Both the position numbers and the translations under genes were made by a program. A model generated the notes under the pieces. That model made no database searches, was not told where the DNA came from, and saw only the letters and a program-made list of their open reading frames with translations. A stretch of 64,000 nt of DNA, taken from contig NZ_JAOQJU010000013.1 in the NCBI RefSeq assembly GCF_025567385.1, positions 1-64,000 of the forward strand, given 5' to 3'. This stretch comes from Claveliimonas acetigenes. Lineage in GTDB: Bacteria > Bacillota > Clostridia > Lachnospirales > Lachnospiraceae. Below, piece by piece: positions 1-9,008 of the stretch (position 1 is its first letter; every line of letters begins with the position of its first letter).

Positions 1-49
1 TGGTGGACACCGCCAAAAGCTAATATATCTGCAATTTTCAAGGTTCCGA

Positions 50-78
50 TGGAGCCATTTTTTCAGCTCCATTTTTTC
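50..78 (+). terminator. Rho-independent terminator of an upstream + strand gene
   Basis: A six-base stem, TGGAGC pairing with GCTCCA, is followed by six T residues. The gene it would terminate lies before the window start. The rest of 1-277 is AT-rich and holds no other feature I can support. Confidence 0.5.
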
Positions 79-277
79 ATAGACTACTTTACACTACCCC
101 TTTTTTTGAATGCATTCATTGAAGAGACTATAGCATTTTTATACCAAAAGGAATATGGCAGGATTTGTCTTTTCATTGTCTTTTTATGATATTTGCCAAA
201 AATATTGCTTTTTCCCAAAAATAATTTTAACATATTATATAAATACAATATTTTATATCATCCAGAAGGAGAACGCT

Positions 278-1432
278 ATGAAAAAACCAGCTTCCGTCAC
301 AGATATCGGCAGCGTCCGTTCCGTTTTATATGCAAACTATGAAAAAAATCAGACAACCATGCCTTTTCCTAAGGCTCTCTCCCTTGCGCTTCTATCCGAA
401 ACCCGCAAGACAGATACCTTTTGTTACCCGGAATATTCCGGTTTCTTATCCTGCAAGGATTTTTGGGATTATGTGGGGCGGATTCCTGTCTTTCAAACAA
501 CACATCCGTCGCCAATCTCCCACCCTCAGAATATTACCGGCAGATTCGGCAATTTTTACCTGCAGGAAGATTCTTTGTTCACAGAAGGAATGGACATTAA
601 TGTCTATACCCATCTTCCTTTCGTAAATGATGGTTTTCACACGCACGATCATTTTGAACTAAATTATATCTATCATGGAAATGGAGATTTTTACTTCGAG
701 GATGAACATCTGACCCTAAAAGAAGGAGCTTTCCTGATAATTGCACCGGATTCCCCTCACAATATCCGGGCATTTAAAGACGATTTCATCATTTCTATCA
801 TGGTAAGGAAATCCACCTTTAATAGCCTTTTCTGGTCGCTGCTTAGTAAAGACACTTTATTGTCCGCTTTTTTCAGAAACGCTCTAAAACAAAACAATGA
901 AAAAAATTACATGATTTTCCAAACAGAAAACGAATGGCTTCTGCAAAATTACCTGCAGAATCTATTTGCCGAACTTGGCATGAAGGATGCTTTCTATAAC
1001 CATAATATGACATCCATCCTGTTGTTATTTTTTTCCACACTTTTAAGAAACCACAGCGACACAGCGCACTTTTATAACTGTCAGCAGTTATCCGGCGAGC
1101 ACTGCGATTTTAATCTACTTTCTCAATATATAAGGCAAAATTACAACACCATCACGCTAAAAGATGTCGCAGAGAAGTTCCATTACAGTGAATCTTTTTT
1201 TAGCAAGCTGATAAAGAAGAATTTTGGTGTTTCTTTTTCTGTACTTATCCGCGACCTTCGCCTGTCCCATGCGCACGAATTGCTCCGGCACAGCAGCTAC
1301 ACGCTCAGAGAAATCTGCGATATTGTGGGCTATCAGTCTGTCAGCGCTTTCAGCCGCTCTTATAAAAAGCGTTACGGAACTTCTCCGGGCAGTCATTCAC
1401 AATCCACAGCTGATTCTTTCCCACGTTCATAA
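278..1432 (+). CDS. AraC family transcriptional regulator
   Basis: This 384-residue DNA-binding regulator has an N-terminal sugar-sensor-type cupin at about residues 115-180 (HTHDHFELNYIYHG), followed by the two-helix-turn-helix AraC domain at about 275-380 (LKDVAEKFHYSESFFSKLIK and ICDIVGYQSVSAFSRSYKK). The start at 278 is preceded by AGAAGGAG at ideal spacing. An upstream in-frame ATG at 155 lacks a ribosome site and would add a non-conserved, AT-rich stretch. The cupin-AraC architecture is usual for regulators of carbohydrate use in gut clostridia, but no sugar genes are adjacent here, so the target is unknown. It converges on the Fic gene. Confidence 0.9.
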   Translation: MKKPASVTDIGSVRSVLYANYEKNQTTMPFPKALSLALLSETRKTDTFCYPEYSGFLSCKDFWDYVGRIPVFQTTHPSPISHPQNITGRFGNFYLQEDSLFTEGMDINVYTHLPFVNDGFHTHDHFELNYIYHGNGDFYFEDEHLTLKEGAFLIIAPDSPHNIRAFKDDFIISIMVRKSTFNSLFWSLLSKDTLLSAFFRNALKQNNEKNYMIFQTENEWLLQNYLQNLFAELGMKDAFYNHNMTSILLLFFSTLLRNHSDTAHFYNCQQLSGEHCDFNLLSQYIRQNYNTITLKDVAEKFHYSESFFSKLIKKNFGVSFSVLIRDLRLSHAHELLRHSSYTLREICDIVGYQSVSAFSRSYKKRYGTSPGSHSQSTADSFPRS

Positions 1433-1566
1433 TTTGTTCATTTATCTTTTAAAAATCTTTCATTTCTTCAACACCATTTCTTCACAGCTGTCACGTATAC
1501 TATAACCATCAAAAGAAAACGACGACTTAGTAGATAATACTTTTTGAATAAACTTTTTCATAATAC

Positions 1567-1600
1567 ATGCCGGGAACCGCATAAAGCGGTTACCCGGCAT
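1567..1600. terminator. Hairpin between convergent genes, possible bidirectional terminator
   Basis: A strong stem, ATGCCGGG plus AACCGC pairing with GCGGTT plus CCCGGCAT around an ATAAA loop with one-base bulges, lies between the convergent AraC and Fic genes. Neither side has a long T run, so termination is inferred from position and stem strength. Confidence 0.5.
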
Positions 1601-1634
1601 CCTCCCTTTATCAGCATTCCCGACGTTCTGTCCG

Positions 1635-2537
1635 TTACTCAAACTGATTATCCGTTTTTGAATTTATATTTTCCTTTTCCGAAAGCACACTTTCAATGTC
1701 TACTTTTTCAGCATTCAAAAGTCCACTTATATGCAAATCTCTGTTATGAAGTTCGTTGTTCTCATTCAAAAGCAGATTTCTAAGGAACACTTCCAAATAT
1801 TCCGTGGTTTCGTGAATACCTTTTTGTAAATTAGTATAATTGGCACGAACCAGTGCGTTTCTGAAATACCACGCATTTTCCGCAAAAATATCATTGGTTG
1901 CGGAGAAGCCAAGCGTTCTGAGATATTTGATAAAGAATACCGCCGTCGTCCTTGTATTGCCCTCTCCAAAAATATGGATTTGCCAAAGTCTTGAAACAAA
2001 CACTGCAAGATGATGTATAATTTCATCCATTGAAAGTCCTTTATAACTAAAGTCTTTTTCCTGTGAAAAGTCATATTCAAGAGTTGCTCTAAGTTCCGAA
2101 GCACTACCGTATATTACGGTTGCACCGTCAAGCACCCATTCTTTCTTTGTGATATTATAGTCTCTGATTTTTCCGGCGTGCTTATATATTCCGTGAAAGA
2201 GTTTGCGATGGATAGAAATATACTCATTTGGGGAGAATGAAAATGCAGCTTCGGAAAGTATCAGTGCAATACGAGAAGAAACCTTATCTGCTTCTTCTGT
2301 GCGTTCCTCATCCGGCAAATGCACAGGGCGTTCCTCATAATAGCTGTCAATAAGGCTCTGTGCTTCTTTCATCGTGATTTTGCCTTCAATGTTTTGAATA
2401 GCAGTATCTATCAAATATTTTGACGGTTTGAGTCCATCCACAGCCTGAAGTCCGATTGCAGTACTCCAAGCGTAACCTTTTCCTGCTTTGTCAGGCTCTG
2501 ATTCTCTCAAATATTCCTTAAATGGGTCTTTTTCCAT
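1635..2537 (-). CDS. Fic domain protein, likely protein AMPylase
   Basis: Fic enzymes transfer AMP or a related nucleotide part onto hydroxyl side chains of target proteins. This 300-residue protein carries the active-site motif HIFGEGNTR at residues 188-196, close to the canonical HxFx(D/E)GNGR, with the catalytic His and the acidic residue kept and the second Gly replaced by Thr. A helical stretch with the sequence FSPNEYISIHRKLFHGIY precedes it, as usual in the family. No canonical autoinhibitory (S/T)xxxE(G/N) motif stands out, and no small antitoxin gene lies alongside. The C-terminal 80 residues are polar and low in similarity to anything I recognise. The ATG at 2537 has a GAGGTA-like site upstream. 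Confidence 0.85.
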   Translation of the reverse strand: MEKDPFKEYLRESEPDKAGKGYAWSTAIGLQAVDGLKPSKYLIDTAIQNIEGKITMKEAQSLIDSYYEERPVHLPDEERTEEADKVSSRIALILSEAAFSFSPNEYISIHRKLFHGIYKHAGKIRDYNITKKEWVLDGATVIYGSASELRATLEYDFSQEKDFSYKGLSMDEIIHHLAVFVSRLWQIHIFGEGNTRTTAVFFIKYLRTLGFSATNDIFAENAWYFRNALVRANYTNLQKGIHETTEYLEVFLRNLLLNENNELHNRDLHISGLLNAEKVDIESVLSEKENINSKTDNQFE

Positions 2538-2571
2538 TTTCGCTACCTCGCTTCACAAATATGTGCCTATC

Positions 2572-2766
2572 GTTACCATTCACAGCCGATTTGAAATTCA
2601 ATATGGATTCGCCGTGCTTGCACGTAAGAAGATATATTGAATTTCAAATCCGGCCTGTGGAGCAGTCACCCCACCCATATAAGCAGTCTTAGCTCCGTCA
2701 GGAGCGGGACTGGAGCATCGAAGATGCGACGAGTGCGCATGTTGGTGGGGTGCTGTGAATGGTAAC
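2572..2766. repeat. Long structured palindromic intergenic repeat, full-length copy
   Basis: The outer arms, GTTACCATTCACAG and CTGTGAATGGTAAC, are perfect 14-base inverted repeats. Inside lie a perfect 17-base inverted repeat at 2588-2604 and 2634-2650 and several small hairpins (GCTCC/GGAGC, GCATC/GATGC, CACCCCACC/GGTGGGGTG). A shorter copy lies at 43987-44110. It fills the gap between the Sel1 gene and the Fic gene. It encodes no protein. Confidence 0.85.
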
Positions 2767-2833
2767 TGCCTATCTATAATTCCATATTAATTTTACTACA
2801 AGCCTTGCTCTGGTTTCCCCACACAAAAGTACA

Positions 2834-4303
2834 TTATTTCATTTTAAATACACTCTTTACCGCACTTCCAATTGCCCATCCGATTATAATCGGTACGAAG
2901 AACGCAATAAAGCTCTTCACCGCAAACTGTTTCAGATATTCTGTCGCCGTATGCCATACATAAATATGCCATACTGTCATTGCTACTGCTACCCACGGCA
3001 CAAGGGAACTTATTTTTTTAGCAAATTTTTTACGGGAATGGACTGCTCCGATGGTTGTCAGCGCTGCTGCAACTACCAGAAGTTCCATTGCAAAAATTCC
3101 GTTAATCGTTAAAAATCCTCCGCTTGACGCCCATTCCGTCAGCGTCTGCCATGGAATAATCAATTTCTCGGGAGCCATTGGTATCTTGGAAAAAAAGGAT
3201 ACCATAGTTGTGTAATTCGGGTGCAGCCCCCAGAACATATAAACAAAACTTACCACGTACAATACATTTCCCATAAGGGAAAGTATCGTCGGCAATGTTC
3301 CTGCATTCTTCGCTTTGTTAAGCCGCTTTCTTTTCTCTTCCAGTTCTTTTTTCTTCTTCTGATACTGATCTTTTTCATAAGAACCCTGTACAAGATTGGC
3401 TCCTCTGTCACAATATGCCATTGCTCTTGTAAGCCACTGGGTATTCATGCCATCCTGCAGGCTCAGCTCAATGTACTTATCGATTGCCGCCTGATAATTC
3501 TGTTCCGCCGCCTTTTCCATATAAGACATTCCGGTCTTAGTATTTGTATTGTCCGACGTTCCGCTGCCGCTTGCCAGCATTAATACCGCATAAGCATACT
3601 GCGCATCCGGGTTACCTCCATCCGCCGCACTCTTATACCAGAATTCCGCCCGGTCTTTGTTGACGGCAGTTCCCTCACCTTTCTCATACATCCTGGCAAG
3701 CATCAACTGTGCAACCGGATGTTTTTTCTTCTCGCCCAGTTCAGTAAATTGCTGAAAAGCTCTCTTATAATCGCCCTTCTGGTAATTCTGAAGCGCCGCT
3801 GAAAGCGCGGTCTGCTGCGGATCCGCCTGATCGCCTTTCCTCGCAGCCTGCTGTACATCCTTCCGGTCGTCTTGCTTTGCGGTCTGCTGTGCATCCTTCC
3901 GCTCACCGTTTTTCACCGTCTGCTGTGTATCTTTCTTCTGCTCCGGCTTCGCTTTTTCTTCCGGTTTCTGCTGTGCACGGTTTTTCATCTTTTCGATGTC
4001 TTTCTTCAATGCTTCATTCTTTTCTTTTTTCGGCTGTGCCTTCTTCTCTTTCTTTTCCGTCTTTTCAGCTTCCGGACCATCAACGATAATTGCCGTCTGA
4101 ATTGCATTCAATTCTTCCTTCACGGATTCTGTTGCTTTCTCGATTTTAGATAGAATCTGCTTCAGCTCTTCCTCTCTTTTCGAGTCATTGACATTCTCCA
4201 ACCGTTCAAAATACTCCAGTTGTTTTTCCTCCAACTGTTCCAATATGGCCGCCAAGCCATCCTCCGTATGAACTCCGATTGATTCCAAAAATTTTTTGTC
4301 CAT
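2834..4303 (-). CDS. Sel1-repeat membrane protein with coiled-coil N-terminus
   Basis: This 489-residue protein has four visible parts. The N-terminal helical region is charged and probably coiled-coil (about 1-95). A Lys/Gln/Glu-rich linker repeats short QQT-KD units (about 95-160). Sel1/TPR-like repeats follow (about 165-300, including AQLMLARMYEKGEGTAVNKD). Four predicted membrane helices make up the C-terminal 140 residues. Sel1 repeats are protein-interaction scaffolds, so a membrane adaptor is the reasonable guess. I start it at the ATG at 4303, preceded by AAGGAGAGGAAAGG; the GTG at 4336 overlaps the stop of the gene before it. It is the last gene of the Hsp70/AAA+ transcription unit. 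Confidence 0.75.
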   Translation of the reverse strand: MDKKFLESIGVHTEDGLAAILEQLEEKQLEYFERLENVNDSKREEELKQILSKIEKATESVKEELNAIQTAIIVDGPEAEKTEKKEKKAQPKKEKNEALKKDIEKMKNRAQQKPEEKAKPEQKKDTQQTVKNGERKDAQQTAKQDDRKDVQQAARKGDQADPQQTALSAALQNYQKGDYKRAFQQFTELGEKKKHPVAQLMLARMYEKGEGTAVNKDRAEFWYKSAADGGNPDAQYAYAVLMLASGSGTSDNTNTKTGMSYMEKAAEQNYQAAIDKYIELSLQDGMNTQWLTRAMAYCDRGANLVQGSYEKDQYQKKKKELEEKRKRLNKAKNAGTLPTILSLMGNVLYVVSFVYMFWGLHPNYTTMVSFFSKIPMAPEKLIIPWQTLTEWASSGGFLTINGIFAMELLVVAAALTTIGAVHSRKKFAKKISSLVPWVAVAMTVWHIYVWHTATEYLKQFAVKSFIAFFVPIIIGWAIGSAVKSVFKMK

Positions 4304-4335
4304 CTTCCTTTCCTCTCCTTCCTGCTGCCTCTCCA

Positions 4336-4920
4336 CTATAACGCTGTATTGGGAATTTCTACTACTTCGCCATCATACATAACGACCCGACAACAATTTG
4401 TATATACTTCTACACATTTGCAATCCGGATATTTATTGAACGCAATTCTTCCATGCTCATATCCTTCCGGCATTGCTTCATCTATTTTAAAATGCTCAAG
4501 AATGCTTCCTTCCGGCGTAATAGCATGGCAGTCGCATCCTGAAATATAGCATTTAGACAGAACGCCCAACATAATGGAACTCATCTCGATCTCAATCTGC
4601 GCAAATTCTTCCAGAAAAATAGCCCGTATCTGTTCCAAAATATCTTCATCGGACATTTCTTCAAATTCTTCCGCCTCATCTTCATCCATATTTTCTTTCA
4701 GCATCTCGATAATTTCTTCGTCCGTTGAGCTCAGCATATCCATTAATTCAAACATCGCCAGATATTCCTGTGATCTGGGCTGACGCAGAAGTCTCTCTGC
4801 ATCATTAAGCTCCGCCATAGAAAAGTTAAACCGTCTTGTCACACTGCCTGTCTGTACCTGTTCCTGCTCTTTTGCTTTCTGAGTCTGAGCCTGTTCTCTC
4901 TGTTTTGTCAAATCTTCCAT
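4336..4920 (-). CDS. Small acidic Cys-containing cytoplasmic protein, function unknown
   Basis: I do not recognise this 194-residue family. The N-terminus is Gln/Glu-rich, the middle is a very acidic helical segment (EDEAEEFEEMSDEDILEQIR), and the last 80 residues hold six cysteines, including CYISGCDC and CKCVEVYTNCC. That pattern could bind metal or form disulfides. It has no signal peptide or membrane helix. Its ribosome site, AAAGGAG, overlaps the AAA+ gene stop and the gap is 12 bases, so it is translated from the same message. It may be a cofactor or substrate adaptor for the AAA+ protein; this rests only on position. Confidence 0.7.
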   Translation of the reverse strand: MEDLTKQREQAQTQKAKEQEQVQTGSVTRRFNFSMAELNDAERLLRQPRSQEYLAMFELMDMLSSTDEEIIEMLKENMDEDEAEEFEEMSDEDILEQIRAIFLEEFAQIEIEMSSIMLGVLSKCYISGCDCHAITPEGSILEHFKIDEAMPEGYEHGRIAFNKYPDCKCVEVYTNCCRVVMYDGEVVEIPNTAL

Positions 4921-4932
4921 AGCGCTTCTCCT

Positions 4933-7900
4933 TTACTGAAAATCTTCTCTGGTTATCGTAGAGACCATATCTTTATCCAGCTCTATATGCTCCCGCATCA
5001 TACGGGCAAGCCTTACATTCCTATTCTCAATAACCTTATCTACAATATTGCGCACGCCGCGCGCATTTCCAAAGTCTCTGCCTTTTGATTTCTCCGCAAG
5101 ATATTCTCTTGCCGTCGGTTCCGCGCCTTCTTCCAGTACTGCCGCTCTCTTGTGCAGCATCCCCTGGAAAATGGAATACAGCTCATCCGCCGTATAATCC
5201 TCAAATACAAGTTCCGTTGACAGCCTGCTCTTTAGTCCCTGATTTGTATCCAGAAACCGATCCATCTCGCCCGAATATCCGGCAACAATCAGCATCAGGT
5301 CATCCCGGTAATTTTCAATATCCGCTACCAACGTATCAATCGCTTCTTTTCCAAAGTCACCGGCTCCGCCGCTGCTCAGCGTATACGCCTCATCAATAAA
5401 TAGAATCCCGCCTCTGGCTTCTTTTACTTTAGCTTTTACTTTTGCTGCGGTCTGGCCTACATATTCGGCCACCAGATCACTGCGTCCGCACTCTACCAGA
5501 TGTCCGCTGGGAAGCACGCCCAGTGCCTTGTAAATCTTGCCAATGATTCTCGCTACCGTCGTCTTTCCGGTTCCTGCATTTCCCTTAAATACCATATGGA
5601 GCGTGCCAAAGCCCTGCGCCGGAAGTCCCATTTCTTTAAGCTTCTGATTCACCAGTACGGAATCCATCATCTTCTGCACCTTTTCCTTCACAGAAGCAAG
5701 CCCTGTCAGAGACTGAAGCTCTTCCATCAATTCTTCCACAGAAACTGTATGTTCCCTTTCCCCGCCAAGTCCTTCCAGATCCTCTTTCAGAATCCTCTGA
5801 TAGTCTTCCTCCGTAAGCTCTCTTCCGTTTCGCATCCATTCTGCAATCCGAATATTTCTCTGCTCTACGATCTTATCCAGAATATTGCGTACACCTCTGG
5901 CATTTCCAAAATCAGGCATTGCAGACTGTTTTTGGATGACACTGCGGATCAGCGCGTCCATATTTTCCTCCAGAATCAGTCCTCTGGATCTGCACATTCC
6001 TCTGAAGATTGACAAAAGTTCCTCCACAGAATAATCTTCAAATATAATTTCATTGGCAAAACGGCTCTTTAATCCCTGATTCATCGCCAGCAGCTGCTCC
6101 ATGTCTGCTGAATATCCTGCAATGATTACCATCAGGTCATCCCTGTAATTCTCAATATCCGCCACAAGTGTATCCAGGGCTTCCTTTCCGGCCGTATCAT
6201 TCTGATCCCTGCAAAGGGTATATGCCTCATCAATGAACAGGATACCGCCCATTGCCTGCTTTACCTTTTCCTTCACTTTAATCGCTGTCTCGCCCATATA
6301 CTGGCTTACCAGATCACTTCTGCCGCATTCCACGAAGACTTCTCCTCTTGGCAGGATTCCCAGCCTCTTGTATATCTGCCCGATAATTCTTGCCACCGTG
6401 GTCTTTCCGGTTCCCGCATTTCCTTTAAATACCAGATGAAGTGTACCGTAGCCTTGCGTGCTCAGCCCTTTTTCCTTCTGTGCTTTGACAATCATGGTAC
6501 TGTCAATCATGGCAGAAACTTTCTTCTTCACACTGTTAAGCCCTGTCAGACTATTTAACTGTGCTTTCAGCTCTTCTATCGTTGATTCACTCTCCTCACT
6601 TGTGACTCCGGTAATATCTTCTTTTTTAATAATCATATAATCATTTTTGCTGACATTCACGCCTTCCATCATCAGGCGGACCAGCCTGTCATTCTGGTTC
6701 TGAACCACCTCATCCACTACATTCCGCACACCTCTGGCATTGCCAAAGTCAGGAACCCGTGATTTTTCATTCAGAAGATTCTGAATCTCCTTCTCCAGGC
6801 CAATATCCAGATGCAGACCTTTCCCTTTTACCATCTGGGCAAAAATCGCCGTCATTTCTTCTATCGTATAATCAGCAAAATGTATCTCTGTCGCAAGTCG
6901 GCTTCGCAGTCCCTGGTTCTTGTTCAGAAACTTATCCATATCCGCCGAATAACCCGCCAGAATCACTACCAGATTATCCCGGTAGTTTTCAATATCCGCT
7001 ACCAGCGCGTCAATTGCTTCCTGTCCGAAGGAATCATTGTCATCTTTGCAAAGCGTGTAAGCCTCATCGATAAAAAGAATACCTCCCATCGCCTGCTTTA
7101 CCTTCTCCTGCACCAGCTTTGCCGTTTTACCGACAAATTCTGACACCAGATCTCTTCTGGTACACTCAATCAGCGTTCCATTGGGAAGAATTCCCAGGTT
7201 CTTGTAAATCTTTCCGATGATTCTTGCCACCGTGGTCTTTCCGGTTCCCGCATTTCCCTTGAAAACCATATGCATTGTGCCAAATCCCGTCTTACGCTGA
7301 ACACCGGATTCTGCCGCCTTCTTCTGAATCAGAACCGTATTAACCATCTTGTGAACCTGGTCTTTGACCTCCTGAAGTCCCGTCATATCATCCAACTGGC
7401 GCAACAGCTCTTCTACAGTCTCAGTTTCCTCACCCGTCTCAAAATCCTCCGCCAGTATCAACACCAGATCCTCGTCCTTCAGATGCCGCTTCTTAGACAC
7501 TCGCTTTGCCATATGCAGGGCGGCCTCGCCCAGAATTTCTTCTACCGTCCGGGTATATTCAAATCCCGGCTGCTTCATCTCCCTCTCCAACAGCTTCTGA
7601 AGCCCCAGAGCGGCTTCCTCACTGATAATATAAGATTGTTTCTCCGCAATTCTTTTGGCAATCTCACACAACTCCGTCAAAGAATATCCTTTCAGATCCA
7701 CCCGGTTCATAAAACAATCTTCAAAATTATACTTCACCTTCAGAAGTTTATCCGTATCATTCTTATCTCCGGTGATAATCACCGCAACATTTCCATTCGC
7801 TTCCCGAATTGCTTTCTCAATCTGTGTCACGGCATCCATTCCGGGGGCGGAAGGATTGTCGCTATAGAATTCCTGAATATTCTCAATCAGGATGACTCCG

Positions 7901-8994
7901 CCCATGGAATTCTCAAAAGTATCCTTAATATTGTTAAATGTCTCATCGGCTGTATTCGCCACCAGCTTCGTATAATCCGTCTCTGTAACGGTTTTACTGC
8001 TTAATACGCCAAAATCATACAACACGCCGGCAATCACATGCGCCGCCTCAGTCTTCCCGGTTCCCCGTTCTCCACACACAATGAAATTACTGTTTACCGC
8101 GCTGTGTGCAAAGCCCTTCTTCAGGCGGGCCTTCTGGAACTGCAGCAGGCGGTACAGATTATTTAGTTCCCCGGCCAACTCCTTCATACCGACAATCTCT
8201 TCCATATGCTTCTCAATCGGCTTTGGCAGTGTATCTTCTTCTTTTTTCTTTTTCTTCTGCATTCCCAGGACATCCGCCAGCGATTTCCTGCTTTTTACCG
8301 CAGGAGCATCCTCTTCTGACGACTTTTCTAACGGTCTTTCTGAAGGCTTTTCTAACGGTTTTTCTTCCGTCGGCTTTTCTTCTTTCAGATGCTTATAGAC
8401 GCCGCTGGCTTCCCAGATATCCTGTTTCAGGAAATCCTTTGCCTTCCCATCGCCAATCGCGTCCAGAAACCGTTTGGCATATTCCACGCTTTCTCCATTC
8501 TGAAACAGACGAATCAGCTTCTTACACAATTTGGACGCTTTCTTTTCTTCTCCTGCCTCCACATAATCCGCCGCAAGATAGAGCATATAGTTCTCATCTT
8601 CCTGCTCATCTAAAAATGCCTGAATATCTTCTATCTGTTTCTGAAGTGGTTTCTTCTCTATATGTCCCAGCTCATAGACGGCCGCGCGGTAATAATAACC
8701 TGTGTATCCCGCCTCTTCCATCTGTTTTAAAATATCCTGTATCTTCTGATAATCATGGTTGCCAAAACATACATCTATCAGAAAGCCATAGGCTTCCTCT
8801 GATGGCTCCAGATCGCAGTATTTCCGATACCACGCTATACTCTTTGTATAACTTCTGAGATTTTCATATGCCTCTGCCACAGCAAACACGATGTCCGGCG
8901 ACGTCTGGCTTTCCGGTGTCTCAGTCTTAGCCAGCCTGGCTATCTCCCTGTAATTATTTTCTCTTTTATATTTAATGATTAATGTCTCATCCAT
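4933..8994 (-). CDS. Multi-AAA+ ATPase with four CbbX/SpoVK-type modules and TPR-like N-terminus
   Basis: This 1353-residue protein has a TPR-like helical N-terminus (1-200), a Pro/Glu/Lys linker (200-255), then four AAA+ modules. Walker A motifs are at 308-315 (GERGTGKT), 580-587, 858-865 and 1138-1145 (all GNAGTGKT). The last three modules are close copies with ILFIDEAYTL Walker B motifs and GNARGVRN sensor-2 segments, as in CbbX, SpoVK and the type VII factor EccA. In the first module Walker B reads ILIENIQ, so the catalytic Glu is replaced by Asn; it probably binds but does not hydrolyse ATP. CbbX-type ATPases remodel protein complexes by threading tails. Tandem fusion of four is unusual. 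It lies 14 bases after the Hsp70 gene. Confidence 0.9.
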   Translation of the reverse strand: MDETLIIKYKRENNYREIARLAKTETPESQTSPDIVFAVAEAYENLRSYTKSIAWYRKYCDLEPSEEAYGFLIDVCFGNHDYQKIQDILKQMEEAGYTGYYYRAAVYELGHIEKKPLQKQIEDIQAFLDEQEDENYMLYLAADYVEAGEEKKASKLCKKLIRLFQNGESVEYAKRFLDAIGDGKAKDFLKQDIWEASGVYKHLKEEKPTEEKPLEKPSERPLEKSSEEDAPAVKSRKSLADVLGMQKKKKKEEDTLPKPIEKHMEEIVGMKELAGELNNLYRLLQFQKARLKKGFAHSAVNSNFIVCGERGTGKTEAAHVIAGVLYDFGVLSSKTVTETDYTKLVANTADETFNNIKDTFENSMGGVILIENIQEFYSDNPSAPGMDAVTQIEKAIREANGNVAVIITGDKNDTDKLLKVKYNFEDCFMNRVDLKGYSLTELCEIAKRIAEKQSYIISEEAALGLQKLLEREMKQPGFEYTRTVEEILGEAALHMAKRVSKKRHLKDEDLVLILAEDFETGEETETVEELLRQLDDMTGLQEVKDQVHKMVNTVLIQKKAAESGVQRKTGFGTMHMVFKGNAGTGKTTVARIIGKIYKNLGILPNGTLIECTRRDLVSEFVGKTAKLVQEKVKQAMGGILFIDEAYTLCKDDNDSFGQEAIDALVADIENYRDNLVVILAGYSADMDKFLNKNQGLRSRLATEIHFADYTIEEMTAIFAQMVKGKGLHLDIGLEKEIQNLLNEKSRVPDFGNARGVRNVVDEVVQNQNDRLVRLMMEGVNVSKNDYMIIKKEDITGVTSEESESTIEELKAQLNSLTGLNSVKKKVSAMIDSTMIVKAQKEKGLSTQGYGTLHLVFKGNAGTGKTTVARIIGQIYKRLGILPRGEVFVECGRSDLVSQYMGETAIKVKEKVKQAMGGILFIDEAYTLCRDQNDTAGKEALDTLVADIENYRDDLMVIIAGYSADMEQLLAMNQGLKSRFANEIIFEDYSVEELLSIFRGMCRSRGLILEENMDALIRSVIQKQSAMPDFGNARGVRNILDKIVEQRNIRIAEWMRNGRELTEEDYQRILKEDLEGLGGEREHTVSVEELMEELQSLTGLASVKEKVQKMMDSVLVNQKLKEMGLPAQGFGTLHMVFKGNAGTGKTTVARIIGKIYKALGVLPSGHLVECGRSDLVAEYVGQTAAKVKAKVKEARGGILFIDEAYTLSSGGAGDFGKEAIDTLVADIENYRDDLMLIVAGYSGEMDRFLDTNQGLKSRLSTELVFEDYTADELYSIFQGMLHKRAAVLEEGAEPTAREYLAEKSKGRDFGNARGVRNIVDKVIENRNVRLARMMREHIELDKDMVSTITREDFQ

Positions 8995-9008
8995 GGCGCA
9001 ATTCCTTG

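Noticed and set aside
1..277. Upstream gene end or alternative start of the AraC gene at 155
   Set aside because: Only a terminator can be supported; a frame-3 stop at 21-23 might end an upstream gene but six codons are too few to claim it, and the 155 ATG lacks a ribosome site.
7270..8004. 244-codon frame antisense to the AAA+ gene
   Set aside because: It mirrors a well-supported coding region, has no ribosome site, and its product is Arg/Leu/His-rich as expected of an antisense shadow.
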